Shown here: piece after piece, positions 16,527-25,021 of the stretch | Layout of the letters: the number at the start of each line of letters is the position of its first letter | Numbering within the stretch: the first letter of the stretch is position 1 | From: Pseudomonas mendocina | GTDB taxonomy: Bacteria > Pseudomonadota > Gammaproteobacteria > Pseudomonadales > Pseudomonadaceae | Direction: 5' to 3' | Assembly (NCBI RefSeq): GCF_900636545.1 | Contig: NZ_LR134290.1 | Location: 930,001-994,000, forward strand | Length of the DNA: 64,000 nucleotides | The notes under the pieces: generated by a model | What the model saw: the letters and a program-made list of their open reading frames with translations, nothing else | What the model was told of the DNA's origin: nothing | The model's database searches: none | Position numbers and translations under genes: made by a program

Positions 16527-17384
16527 TCAGTTTTCCAGCGGCTGCCAGCTTCCGGCCATATGCGGTGTGTCGTTTTCGCCAATCAGGCGGAACTGCCCGC
16601 TGGCAGACGGTTCGCTGGCCTGCAGGGCAAGGTGGGTGGGTAGCAGCACCGGTTTCTGAAAGCGCACCTGCACCTCGTAGCCGGCCAGCGGCAGGTGTGC
16701 CTGCAGTGCGCCCAGGCTGCGCGCCTTGTTCCACAGACCGTGAGCGATGGCACGAGGGAAGCCGAACAGTCGTGCCGTCAGCGCATACAGGTGAATCGGG
16801 TTGTAGTCGCCAGCTACGCGGGCGTAACGCCGGCCGGTATCGGCGGGCGCGGCCCAGTCGACCAGCGGCACCAGTGACAGGGGCTCCTGTTCGGTTCGGG
16901 GCTGCGGTTGCCCATCGAGGCGCAAGGCGCGGCAAAGGATACGGCTGTCGCCTTCCCAGAGCAGGCCGAGTTGGTCCTCCAGGCGGGTGATCAGGCTGAA
17001 TGTGGCGCCCTTGTCGTGCGGCTGCAGGTCGGTCACCTGCACGCTGACCTGAAACGGGCCCAGACCGCCCAGAGGGCGTAGCACGCGAATGCGGTTTTCC
17101 AGGTGCACCAGGCCCAGCAGCGGGAAGGGGAAGCGGCGGTCGGTGAGCAGCTGCATCTGAAGTGGAAAGGCGAGGATATGCGGATAGACCGGTGGCAGAT
17201 AGGCGCTCTCGGCAAGGCCGCATACCTGGCGATAGCGCGCCAGGTGCTTCGGGGCCACGTCCACTCGGCAACGCAGGCCTAGGTCGGGTAGTTGACGGCC
17301 TGTCACCTTGCGCCGCAGCGCTGCACGCAGGAACAGACCGGGCAGGGCCGGTGGTGTATCGAGATCGAGCCAGTCGATGGCCAT
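16527..17384 (-). CDS. MaoC-family hot-dog dehydratase
   Basis: A 285-residue protein with a C-terminal MaoC/R-hydratase domain. The catalytic Asp-His pair is in AGDYNPIHLY (D193, H198), followed by the GFPRAIAHGLW segment. The N-terminal half looks like a degenerate second hot-dog, as in two-domain hydratases. Such enzymes hydrate (R)-specific enoyl-CoA or enoyl-ACP. It is divergent from an AraC-type regulator and close to a FabG-like reductase and a thiolase, which suggests fatty-acid or PHA-precursor metabolism. AAGGAG precedes the ATG at 17384. Confidence 0.85.
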   Translation of the reverse strand: MAIDWLDLDTPPALPGLFLRAALRRKVTGRQLPDLGLRCRVDVAPKHLARYRQVCGLAESAYLPPVYPHILAFPLQMQLLTDRRFPFPLLGLVHLENRIRVLRPLGGLGPFQVSVQVTDLQPHDKGATFSLITRLEDQLGLLWEGDSRILCRALRLDGQPQPRTEQEPLSLVPLVDWAAPADTGRRYARVAGDYNPIHLYALTARLFGFPRAIAHGLWNKARSLGALQAHLPLAGYEVQVRFQKPVLLPTHLALQASEPSASGQFRLIGENDTPHMAGSWQPLEN

Positions 17385-17573
17385 TGGCGAGCTCCTTGGC
17401 GAATGGATGGCAGCAGCTTAACCCTCAGACCAGCGCTGGCATTGGCTGTTCTGCCTCGGGTCTGCGCAGGGCAGTCAATCGGCCTGCTGCGCCGTTTGCG
17501 CGCGATGGCCCGCAGCCCCTAAGATGGCGCGGTTCACGAATAACGCTCACGAATAAAAAGAACAGCAGGAATC

Positions 17574-18566
17574 ATGCGTGATCTGACCGACGATGTGGCG
17601 CTCATGCGCCCGGTAATCGATGCCCTGCGTGCCAGCGGAACCGACCCTGACCGCGTGCTGGTGCGTGTCGGCCTGCCTCCCGGTGGGCTGCCGGCTGGCC
17701 GCTTTCCTCATGCTGCCCAGGCGGCATTCTGGAAGGCTGCCAGCGAAGAATGCGGCGAGGAACATGTCGGCCTTTACCTGGCCCAGCATCTTCCGGCATT
17801 TCATGGCCTGCTTCTGGAATATCTGTTCCTCTCCAGCGAAACCTTCGGCGCAGGCCTGCGCCATGCCCTGCGCTATGTGCGCCTGCTTTCCGATACCCTC
17901 AACGCGCGCCTGGATGTGGAGGGCGACATGGCCGTGCTGACCCTGGGAGTGGAGGCCGATACGCCGCGGCACTTCCCGGAGATGTTGGCCGGTGCGGTGA
18001 TCCGCCTGTTCACCGCACTGACCGAAAACGATTTTCGCCCACGTGAAGTGCGCTTCATGCATGCCGAGGGTGCGCCCGCCGCGCGTTACCAGGCTGTCTA
18101 TGGTTGCCCGGTGCGCCTGGGCGCCGAGGACTGCGCGCTGCTGTTCGACGCCGCGGTGCTGGACAAGGCCTCGCGTCATGCGGCCCCGGAGCTGTTGCGC
18201 ATGCATGAGTCGCTGGCGCGGCGGCAACTGGCAGAGGTGGAAAGGCTGGACCTGGTGTGCCAGGTGCGTGAGCTGATCGCCGAGTTGCTGGTCGATGGCG
18301 GAGCGACGCTGGAGCAGGTGGCCGGTCGCCTGAACATGCCGGCGCGACGCCTGCGTGAGCGCCTGGCCATGGCCGGCGTGCGCTTCAACGACCTGATCAC
18401 CGACTACCGCTGCCGCCTGGCCAAGGAGCTGCTGCTCAAGACCGACGAGCGTATCGAAGTGATAGTCGAGCGCACCGGCTTTTCCGAGCCGAGCACCTTC
18501 TACCGCGCGTTTAAGCGCTGGGTCGGCGAAACGCCGGTGGAATTTCGCAAGCGCGGGAAGGGATGA
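17574..18566 (+). CDS. AraC-family transcriptional regulator
   Basis: A 330-residue regulator of the OruR/ArgR-like AraC subfamily: an N-terminal arabinose-binding-like domain (about residues 20-200) and a C-terminal double helix-turn-helix (LEQVAGRLNMPARRLRERL, then VIVERTGFSEPSTFYRAFKRW and the ending ETPVEFRK). It starts at ATG 17574 after AGCAGGA. It is divergent from the MaoC gene and 214 bp from the convergent FabG-like gene, so it probably controls one or both. Confidence 0.92.
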   Translation: MRDLTDDVALMRPVIDALRASGTDPDRVLVRVGLPPGGLPAGRFPHAAQAAFWKAASEECGEEHVGLYLAQHLPAFHGLLLEYLFLSSETFGAGLRHALRYVRLLSDTLNARLDVEGDMAVLTLGVEADTPRHFPEMLAGAVIRLFTALTENDFRPREVRFMHAEGAPAARYQAVYGCPVRLGAEDCALLFDAAVLDKASRHAAPELLRMHESLARRQLAEVERLDLVCQVRELIAELLVDGGATLEQVAGRLNMPARRLRERLAMAGVRFNDLITDYRCRLAKELLLKTDERIEVIVERTGFSEPSTFYRAFKRWVGETPVEFRKRGKG

Positions 18567-18656
18567 AGCGGCTGCAGGCTATAGGCCGCAAGCTGCAGGC
18601 AAAAGCGCATTCGCTTGCTGCGGATGACGCGTGATTACAGGCTACAGGCTGTGAGA

Positions 18657-18726
18657 GGGGCTTTAGCCGCGATTGTCGCTGCTGAAGCGCCTTCCACATA
18701 GTCGCCCGCCTGTGACCGCAGGTGGG
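18657..18726. repeat. Composite REP/REPIN-like palindromes
   Basis: GGGGCTTTAGCCGCGA at 18657-18672 pairs imperfectly (12 of 16) with TCGCTGCTGAAGCGCC at 18676-18691. A second dyad, CCCGCCTG/CAGGTGGG, follows at about 18705-18726, and a GCTTCAGC core lies at 18741. This fills the gap between the convergent araC and FabG-like genes. Confidence 0.65.
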
Positions 18727-18780
18727 CCGGGCGGCGATTCGCTTCAGCAACCGTAGGGTGGTTAGCCCACCACCGCAGCC

Positions 18781-20136
18781 TCAAGCCCCCAGCAAACTCT
18801 GCCCACACACGCGCAGCACCTGCGCAGTCACCGCGCCCGAGCCGGGCTGGGCGAACCAGGCCACGGCTTCGGCGACGTCCTGCGGCAGGCCACCCTGACT
18901 CATCGAGTTCATCCGTCGTCCGGCTTCGCGGATACCCAGTGGAATGGCGGCGGTCATTTGCGTTTCGATAAAGCCTGGGGCGACGGCATTGATGCTGATG
19001 CCTTTCTTCGCCAGGGCAGGCGCCCAGGCCTGAGCGAGGCCGATCACACCGGCCTTGCTCACTGCGTAGTTGGTCTGGCCCATGTTGCCGGCGATGCCGC
19101 TGATCGAGGCGATCAGTACTACGCGGCCGTTGTCGTGCAGCTTGTCGGCGTCTAGCAGTGCCTGGGTCAGCACCTGCGGGGCCTTGAGGTTGACGTCGAT
19201 CACCGAGTTCCAGAAGGCATCGCTCATCTTCGCCAAGGTCTTGTCGCGGGTGATGCCGGCGTTGTGCACGACGATATCCAGACCCTCGGGCAGCGCCTCG
19301 ACCAGGCGCTGCGCTGCATCCTCGGCGCAGATATCCAGGGTCACCGCCCGCCCACCCAGACGTGCTGCCAGCGCCTGCAGGGCATCGGCAGCCTGGGGGA
19401 CGTCGAGTAGCACCACTTCGGCACCGTCACGGGCGAGCACTTCGGCGATGGAGGCGCCGATACCGCGCGAGGCCCCGGTGACCAGCGCTTTCTTGCCGGC
19501 CAGCGGGCGCGTCCAGTCCCTGACGTGTTCACTGCAGGCGCCGAGCCGCAGCACCTGGCCGGAAACGTAAGCGCTCTTCGGCGAGAGGAAGAAGCGCAGC
19601 GCGCCTTCCAGTTGCTGGTCACCACCCTTGCCGACATACAGCAACTGCACGCTGCCGCCGCGACGAATTTCCTTGCCCAGCGAGCGGGTAAAACCTTCCA
19701 GTGAGCGCTGCACGCAGGCCGCGATTGGGTCTTTGAGCGACTCGGGCGCACGCCCCAGCACCACCACACGAGGGCTGTTGGCCAGCCCCTTGAAGGCGGG
19801 CTGGAAGAAGTCGCGTAGCTCGATCAACTGCTCGAAACGGGTCAGGTAGCTGGCGTCGAAGACCAACGCCTTGAGCTTGGGGCCGTGCTCGGCGGTCCAG
19901 CGGGGCAGGTCGAGCTGGCCATCGCGCGCGGCGAACAACTGATCCGTGAGCTTGCTGGCGAAAGGCTGGATGGCCTTGACCAGGTCGCCTTCACCGCCGA
20001 ACAGCAGGGCGCCATCGATCGGTCGTACGCGGCCGGCCATCCAACGTTCCAGGCGCACAGGCGCCGGCAGACCGAGGGCGCCAACCAGGCGGCGGCCAGT
20101 GGAGGAGTTGGCGAAGGCGAGATAACGATCGGACAT
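18781..20136 (-). CDS. 3-oxoacyl-ACP reductase FabG-like (long form)
   Basis: A 451-residue protein, much longer than the usual 245-residue FabG. The N-terminal half (about 1-205) resembles a degenerate Rossmann domain without a clear cofactor loop. The C-terminal half is a full short-chain dehydrogenase: TGASRGIGASIAE near residue 215, NAGITRD, and the catalytic Ser-Tyr-Lys in IASISGIAGNMGQTNYAVSK. This matches the high-molecular-weight FabG group that reduces 3-oxoacyl-CoA/ACP with NAD(P)H. AGGAG precedes the ATG at 20136. It is divergent from a thiolase gene, fitting a shared acyl-CoA pathway. Confidence 0.9.
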   Translation of the reverse strand: MSDRYLAFANSSTGRRLVGALGLPAPVRLERWMAGRVRPIDGALLFGGEGDLVKAIQPFASKLTDQLFAARDGQLDLPRWTAEHGPKLKALVFDASYLTRFEQLIELRDFFQPAFKGLANSPRVVVLGRAPESLKDPIAACVQRSLEGFTRSLGKEIRRGGSVQLLYVGKGGDQQLEGALRFFLSPKSAYVSGQVLRLGACSEHVRDWTRPLAGKKALVTGASRGIGASIAEVLARDGAEVVLLDVPQAADALQALAARLGGRAVTLDICAEDAAQRLVEALPEGLDIVVHNAGITRDKTLAKMSDAFWNSVIDVNLKAPQVLTQALLDADKLHDNGRVVLIASISGIAGNMGQTNYAVSKAGVIGLAQAWAPALAKKGISINAVAPGFIETQMTAAIPLGIREAGRRMNSMSQGGLPQDVAEAVAWFAQPGSGAVTAQVLRVCGQSLLGA

Positions 20137-20443
20137 GAAAGACTCCTGCGGGCGAATCGAAAGTCGTGTCACTGTACGCGGCGACAGGCAAAGCGCAATT
20201 GACTCTGTTGCCTCACGCGCCGGCAAGGCGGCCAATGTTCGTGCCTGCCTGAGGTTTAGCCTGTTGGACCAAAAGATGTAGGCACGAATTCATTCGCTAA
20301 GGCGTTCGTTCCTACAAAGGTGTCACAGAGGTGTCCTTAACCACCTGTTGGCCTTTCGGTCAGGCGATTGCCCTGCCTGTGTGGTCGGCAGGCTAAAGTG
20401 TATGCCTGATCTCATTCAGCTCTTCGACCAGCAAGGAGTCCTC
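20137..20443. other. Divergent intergenic region between the FabG-like and thiolase genes
   Basis: 307 bp that must hold both divergent promoters. I see no strong -35/-10 pair. The middle carries a 40-bp palindromic repeat (20277-20316). Confidence 0.5.
20277..20316. repeat. Palindromic repeat TGTAGG(C/A)ACGAA type
   Basis: The arms TGTAGGCACGAA (20277-20288) and TTCGTTCCTACA (20305-20316) are inverted with one mismatch in 12 and flank ATTCGCTAAGGCG. The shape is that of a Pseudomonas intergenic repeat, a different family from the TTCAGCCGCGA elements elsewhere in the window. Confidence 0.75.
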
Positions 20444-21721
20444 ATGGCCCAGTTGCGCCGGGTCGCCATTGTAGGCGGCAACCGCATTCCGTTCGCCCGT
20501 TCCAACACCGTCTACGCCAAGGCGAGCAATCAGCAGATGCTGACCAGCGCCCTCGAAGGCCTGGTGGAACGCTTCAACCTGCATGGCGAGCGCCTCGGCG
20601 AGGTGGTGGCCGGTGCTGTGCTCAAGCATTCGCGAGATTTCAACCTGACTCGCGAATGCGTGCTGGGCTCGCGCCTGGCGCCGGAAACCCCGGCCTACGA
20701 CCTGCAGCAGGCCTGCGGTACGGGCCTGGAAGCGGCGATCCTGGTGGCCAACAAGATCGCCCTCGGGCAGATCGACTGCGGCATCGCCGGCGGCGTCGAT
20801 ACCACCTCGGACGCGCCCATCGGCGTCAACGAAGGGCTGCGCCAGATTCTGCTCGAGGCCAACCGTGGCAAGAGCACCGGCGACAAGATCAAGAGCCTGC
20901 TGAAGATTCGCCCACGTCACCTGGCACCTCACATTCCGCGTAATGGCGAGCCGCGTACAGGCTTGTCGATGGGCGAGCATTGCGAGCTGATGGCGCAGCG
21001 CTGGGCCATCCCGCGCGATGAGCAGGATCAACTGGCCCTGGCCAGCCACCAGAAACTGGCGGCGGCCTACGCCGAGGGCTGGCACGATGACCTGATGACC
21101 CCATTCCTCGGCCTGACCCGCGACCAGAACCTGCGTCCTGACATCAGCGCTGAGAAGCTCGCCTCTCTCAAACCCTGCTTCGAGCGTGGCCCGCGCGGCA
21201 CCCTGACGCCTGCCAACTCCACGCCGTTGACCGATGGTGCTTCGGTGGTGCTGCTGGCCAGCGAGGAGTGGGCCAAGGCTCGTGGACTACCGGTGCTGGC
21301 TTACCTGCGCGACGGCGAAGCGGCGGCGGTGGACTTCGTCCAGGGCAAGGAGGGGTTGCTGATGGCACCGGTCTATGCGGTGCCGCGCCTGTTGGCGCGC
21401 AACGGTCTGACCCTGCAGGACTTCGACTACTACGAGATCCACGAAGCCTTCGCCGCCCAGGTGCTCTGCACCCTCAAGGCCTGGGAGGACGCCGACTATT
21501 GCAAGGAGCGCCTGGGCCTGGATGCACCGCTGGGCTCCATCGATCGCAGCAAGATGAACGTCAAGGGCAGTTCACTGGCCGCCGGCCACCCGTTCGCCGC
21601 CACCGGCGGGCGTATCGTCGCCAACCTGGCCAAGCTGCTGTCGGTGGCTGGAGAGGGGCGCGGTCTGATCTCCATCTGCGCGGCCGGCGGTCAGGGTGTG
21701 ACCGCGATCCTGGAACGGTAA
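20444..21721 (+). CDS. Acetyl-CoA C-acyltransferase (thiolase, FadI-like)
   Basis: A 425-residue thiolase. The nucleophile is C91 in LQQACGTGLEAAI, the histidine is in EIHEAFAAQ, and the second cysteine is in ICAAGGQGVTAIL at the C terminus. Length and the NRIPFARSNTVY opening match the FadI branch of trifunctional thiolases, which cleave 3-ketoacyl-CoA. AAGGAG lies seven bases before ATG 20444; upstream in-frame codons are non-coding. It is divergent from the FabG-like reductase and followed by a strong terminator. Confidence 0.92.
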   Translation: MAQLRRVAIVGGNRIPFARSNTVYAKASNQQMLTSALEGLVERFNLHGERLGEVVAGAVLKHSRDFNLTRECVLGSRLAPETPAYDLQQACGTGLEAAILVANKIALGQIDCGIAGGVDTTSDAPIGVNEGLRQILLEANRGKSTGDKIKSLLKIRPRHLAPHIPRNGEPRTGLSMGEHCELMAQRWAIPRDEQDQLALASHQKLAAAYAEGWHDDLMTPFLGLTRDQNLRPDISAEKLASLKPCFERGPRGTLTPANSTPLTDGASVVLLASEEWAKARGLPVLAYLRDGEAAAVDFVQGKEGLLMAPVYAVPRLLARNGLTLQDFDYYEIHEAFAAQVLCTLKAWEDADYCKERLGLDAPLGSIDRSKMNVKGSSLAAGHPFAATGGRIVANLAKLLSVAGEGRGLISICAAGGQGVTAILER

Positions 21722-21781
21722 TCCAATACGGGTGGTCGCAAGTCATCGCGATCACTCGATGTAAGCAACTCCGTGATTCGG

Positions 21782-21814
21782 GCGGCCCGCGTAGCGCGTG
21801 GCCGCTCTTTTTTT
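21782..21814 (+). terminator. Rho-independent terminator of the thiolase gene
   Basis: GCGGCCCGCG and CGCG-T-GGCCGC form a 10-bp GC stem with a TAG loop and one bulged T, followed by TCTTTTTTT. Confidence 0.85.
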
Positions 21815-21829
21815 GCGCGCTGCAGGCCT

Positions 21830-21851
21830 GTAGGAGGGGCTTCAGCCGCGA
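21830..21851 (+). repeat. REP element
   Basis: GTAGGAGGGGCTTCAGCCGCGA, nearly identical to the elements at 60189 and 39301; it lies just after the thiolase terminator. Confidence 0.75.
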
Positions 21852-21954
21852 CAAGCACTCGCAGAGTGCTGTTCTCTGCGAACGCTGCGGTGGCCTGTCG
21901 CGCGGCAAATCACCACAGCGCTGGTTGCGCTTTTAGCGGCTAGTCTTTTAGTGC

Positions 21955-21974
21955 GCATTGATCCAGATCAATGC
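21955..21974. promoter_or_regulatory. ANR/FNR box upstream of cioAB
   Basis: GCATTGATCCAGATCAATGC is a perfect palindrome that contains the consensus TTGAT-N4-ATCAA (21958-21971). ANR represses cioAB in P. aeruginosa at low oxygen (established knowledge). There is no -10-like hexamer 31-32 bp downstream of the box centre, so a class II activation geometry is not seen, which agrees with a repressing role. The site is 143 bp before the cioA ATG. Confidence 0.75.
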
Positions 21975-22044
21975 GGCATCTTGTGCTTTGTTTGGCGGCC
22001 GTTCGGCTGCGGTTCACTTCAATAAGAACAATTTCAGCTCGTTT

Positions 22045-22063
22045 GACTCCAAGAACTGGAGTC
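22045..22063 (+). promoter_or_regulatory. Hairpin in the cioA 5' region
   Basis: GACTCC and GGAGTC are perfect 6-bp arms around AAGAACT. A -35-like TTGACT (22043-22048) overlaps the left arm and TATGGA (22064-22069) follows, but a 15-bp spacer makes it a poor promoter. It may be an operator or leader hairpin. Confidence 0.35.
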
Positions 22064-22116
22064 TATGGATCGGCTTTGCGTGCTGGGGCCGAAATAACCC
22101 TGAATGAGGATGTGAC

Positions 22117-23559
22117 ATGTTCGGCCTAGAGGCGCTCGATCTCGCCCGAATCCAGTTTGCCTTCACCATTTCCTTCCACATCGTCTTCCCGGCCATCACC
22201 ATCGGTCTGGCCAGCTACCTGGCGGTGCTCGAAGGTCTGTGGTTGAAGACCAGCAATACCCTGTACCGCGATCTCTACCACTTCTGGTCGAAGATCTTCG
22301 CGGTCAACTTCGGCATGGGCGTGGTCTCCGGCCTGGTCATGGCCTATCAGTTCGGCACCAACTGGAGTGCCTTCTCCGACTTTGCCGGCGCGGTCACCGG
22401 TCCGCTGCTGACCTACGAGGTGCTGACCGCGTTCTTCCTCGAAGCGGGCTTCCTTGGCGTCATGCTATTCGGCTGGAATCGTGTCGGGCCGGGCCTGCAC
22501 TTCTTTTCCACGGTGATGGTGGCTATCGGTACGTTGATTTCGACCTTCTGGATCCTCGCTTCCAACAGCTGGATGCACACGCCGCAGGGCTTCGAGATCG
22601 TCGACGGTCGGGTAATCCCGGTGGACTGGTTCGCCGTGGTGTTCAACCCTTCGTTCCCCTACCGTCTGGCGCATATGGCCACCGCTGCGTTCCTCGCCAC
22701 GGCCTTCTTCGTCGGCGCCTCGGCGGCCTGGCACCTGCTGCGCGGCCGCGACAATCCGGCGATCCGCAAGATGCTGTCGATGGCGCTGTGGATGGCACTG
22801 CTGGTGGCGCCGGTGCAGGCCTTCATCGGCGACCTGCATGGCCTCAACACCCTCAAGTACCAACCGGCGAAGATCGCCGCTATCGAGGGGCACTGGGAAA
22901 ACGTCGGCGACGAGCCGACCCCGCTGATCCTCTTCGGTTGGCCGGACATGGAGCGTGAGGAAACCCGCTTCAAGGTGGAGATTCCCGCGCTCGGCAGCCT
23001 GATCCTCACCCACAGCCTGGACAAGCAGGTGCCGGCGCTCAAGGACTTTCCGCCAGAGGACCGGGCCAATTCCACCATCGTCTTCTGGACTTTCCGCGTC
23101 ATGGTCGCCATGGGCCTGATGATGATCCTTACCGGTCTGTGGGGCACCTGGCTGCGTCGCGGCGAGCGGTTGTACACCTGCCGGCCGTTCCTGCACCTGG
23201 CGGTGTGGATGGGGCCCAGCGGGATCATCGCCATTCTCGCCGGTTGGTACACCACGGAAATTGGCCGCCAGCCCTGGATCGTCCATGGCCTGATGCGTAC
23301 CGCCGATGCGTCGTCAGGTCATAGCGCGACACAGCTGGGTTTCACCCTGGCGCTGTTCGTAGTGGTCTATTTCGTCCTGTTCGGTGCGGGTATCGGCTAC
23401 ATGCTGCGCCTGGTGCGCAAGGGGCCGAAGATCGACGAGGGCGATGAGGCTGCGCAAGACGGTGGGCCGGGCAAACCGCGTACGCCAGCGCGGCCGCTGT
23501 CGGCTGCCGAAGAAGGCTTGGAAGATGGCGAAACCGACACCTTGCCGGAGAGGAGCTGA
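22117..23559 (+). CDS. cioA: Cyanide-insensitive quinol oxidase subunit I (bd type)
   Basis: A 480-residue membrane protein, subunit I of a cytochrome bd-type quinol oxidase, reducing oxygen to water in the inner membrane. H21 in TISFHIVFPA is the high-spin heme ligand position, and YQFGTNWSAFSDFAGAV and ASNSWMHTPQGFE are family landmarks. The quinol-binding Q loop is short, as in CioA proteins, unlike the longer E. coli CydA. The hydrophilic C-terminal tail (about 450-480) is Glu/Arg-rich. TGAGGA precedes the ATG. It is two bases from cioB; an ANR box lies upstream. Confidence 0.95.
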   Translation: MFGLEALDLARIQFAFTISFHIVFPAITIGLASYLAVLEGLWLKTSNTLYRDLYHFWSKIFAVNFGMGVVSGLVMAYQFGTNWSAFSDFAGAVTGPLLTYEVLTAFFLEAGFLGVMLFGWNRVGPGLHFFSTVMVAIGTLISTFWILASNSWMHTPQGFEIVDGRVIPVDWFAVVFNPSFPYRLAHMATAAFLATAFFVGASAAWHLLRGRDNPAIRKMLSMALWMALLVAPVQAFIGDLHGLNTLKYQPAKIAAIEGHWENVGDEPTPLILFGWPDMEREETRFKVEIPALGSLILTHSLDKQVPALKDFPPEDRANSTIVFWTFRVMVAMGLMMILTGLWGTWLRRGERLYTCRPFLHLAVWMGPSGIIAILAGWYTTEIGRQPWIVHGLMRTADASSGHSATQLGFTLALFVVVYFVLFGAGIGYMLRLVRKGPKIDEGDEAAQDGGPGKPRTPARPLSAAEEGLEDGETDTLPERS

Positions 23560-23561
23560 AC

Positions 23562-24569
23562 ATGGGTATCGACCTTCCGCTGATCTGGGCGGTGATCATC
23601 GCCTTCGGCGTAATGATGTACGTGGTGATGGATGGCTTCGACCTTGGCATCGGCATCCTCTTTCCCTTCGTCCGTGACGAGGGTGAGCGCGATGTGATGA
23701 TGAACACCGTGGCGCCGGTCTGGGACGGCAACGAAACCTGGCTGGTGCTCGGCGGTGCCGGCCTGTTCGGTGCCTTCCCGCTGGCCTATGCGGTGGTGCT
23801 CGACGCGCTTTATCTACCGCTGATCCTGATGTTGCTGGGGCTGATCTTCCGTGGCGTGGCCTTCGAGTTTCGCTTCAAGGCCAAGGCCGCCAAGCGCCAC
23901 CTGTGGGACAAGGCCTTCATTGGCGGCTCGCTGACTGCGACCTTCTTTCAGGGCGTAGCGCTGGGGGCCTACATCGACGGTTTCGAGGTGGTCAATCGCA
24001 GCTTCGCCGGCGGTGCGTTCGACTGGCTGACGCCGTTCTCGGTGTTCTGTGGCCTGGCGCTGATCGTGGCCTATGCGCTGCTAGGCTGCACCTGGTTGAT
24101 CATGAAGACCGAAGGTCGCCTGCAACAGCAGATGCATGATCTGGCGCGGCCACTGGTACTCGTGGTGCTGGCGGTGACCGGCATCGTCAGCCTGTGGACA
24201 CCGTTCGAGCACCCGGCGATCGCCGAGCGTTGGTTCAGCCTGCCCAACCTGTTCTGGTTCATGCCGGTGCCGGTGTTGGTGCTGCTGTGCACATATGCAC
24301 TGCTGCGTTCGGTGGCCAACAACCGCAACTATTCGCCGTTCCTTCTCACCCTGGTGTTGATCTTCCTTGGCTACAGTGGCCTGGGCATCAGCCTGTGGCC
24401 GAACGTGATCCCGCCGTCGATCAGCATCTGGGAGGCCTCCGCCCCGCCGCAAAGCCAGGGCTTCATGCTGGTTGGCGCGCTGCTGATCATCCCCTTCATC
24501 CTCATGTACACCGCCTGGAGCTACTACGTGTTCCGCGGCAAGGTTACGCAGGACGATGGCTACCACTGA
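23562..24569 (+). CDS. cioB: Cyanide-insensitive quinol oxidase subunit II
   Basis: A 335-residue subunit II of the bd-type oxidase with about eight transmembrane helices. Family signatures are MDGFDLGIGILFPFV near residue 22, WDGNETWLVLGGAGLFGAFPLAY near 50 and QGVALGAYIDGFEV near 130. It lacks heme ligands of its own and stabilises subunit I. It starts two bases after the cioA stop with AGGAG overlapping the cioA end, so it is strictly coupled. A small third subunit gene follows after 10 bp. Confidence 0.95.
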   Translation: MGIDLPLIWAVIIAFGVMMYVVMDGFDLGIGILFPFVRDEGERDVMMNTVAPVWDGNETWLVLGGAGLFGAFPLAYAVVLDALYLPLILMLLGLIFRGVAFEFRFKAKAAKRHLWDKAFIGGSLTATFFQGVALGAYIDGFEVVNRSFAGGAFDWLTPFSVFCGLALIVAYALLGCTWLIMKTEGRLQQQMHDLARPLVLVVLAVTGIVSLWTPFEHPAIAERWFSLPNLFWFMPVPVLVLLCTYALLRSVANNRNYSPFLLTLVLIFLGYSGLGISLWPNVIPPSISIWEASAPPQSQGFMLVGALLIIPFILMYTAWSYYVFRGKVTQDDGYH

Positions 24570-24579
24570 GGTGCAGGCT

Positions 24580-24726
24580 ATGACCAAGGTCGAGCAAGAG
24601 AAGAAACCCCTGTGGCAGCGCCTGGGTTGGTTGGTGTTGATCTGGACAGCCAGCGTGCTGACCCTGGGCGCGGTGGCCTGGCTGCTGCGCCAGTTCATGA
24701 GCGCCGCCGGGTTGGGGGCGCCTTAA
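24580..24726 (+). CDS. DUF2474 small membrane subunit of the bd-type oxidase (CydX-like)
   Basis: A 48-residue protein with one transmembrane helix (LGWLVLIWTASVLTLGAVAW, about residues 15-34), a charged N terminus (EQEKK) and a short small-residue tail. Its place right after cioB and its shape fit DUF2474 proteins, which occupy the position of CydX/CydZ in bd oxidases and probably stabilise the complex (the role is inference). GAGG of its ribosome site overlaps the cioB stop. Confidence 0.85.
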   Translation: MTKVEQEKKPLWQRLGWLVLIWTASVLTLGAVAWLLRQFMSAAGLGAP

Positions 24727-24924
24727 GAAAGGAGGTCGTTTCCATGTCCCGCGTGGGAGTGCCTCCCGTGGCGCTCCCAGGTCGCATTCGCCGGCCTGGT
24801 TATCGATAAAGTCGACGCGCAGCCTCCTGCTGATACATTCCAGCGACCTCAATGGGGGGAGCGTGCAGCTGGCGTTCTGCTCACCCACTACCTGCTGATC
24901 AAATGACTTTTGTCCGACTCCCCC

Positions 24925-24951
24925 TAAAGTATTAATCGCCAAGGCCGATCA
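24925..24951 (+). promoter_or_regulatory. Sigma-28 (FliA) promoter of the chemoreceptor gene
   Basis: TAAA at 24925-24928, exactly 15 bases, then GCCGATCA at 24944-24951. The consensus is TAAA-N15-GCCGATAA, so only one base of twelve differs. It lies 71 bp before the chemoreceptor ATG, on the same strand, as expected for late flagellar regulon genes. Confidence 0.8.
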
Positions 24952-25021
24952 TTTATTGGCGTCAAGTGGCCGTCTTTCTGCCTGGTCGTTTGCGTCTTAC
25001 CCTATGGATGGTGGCCCTCAG

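Larger units (their letters stand above)
21722..22116. other. Intergenic region between the thiolase gene and cioA
   Basis: 395 bp holding, in order, the thiolase terminator (21782-21814), a REP element (21830-21851), a perfect ANR box (21955-21974) and a hairpin (22045-22063). No gene is seen. Confidence 0.7.

Noticed and set aside
24750..24780. Terminator after the CIO operon (GGGAGTGC/GCGCTCCC)
   Set aside because: The stem is imperfect and no T run follows; it is left unannotated.
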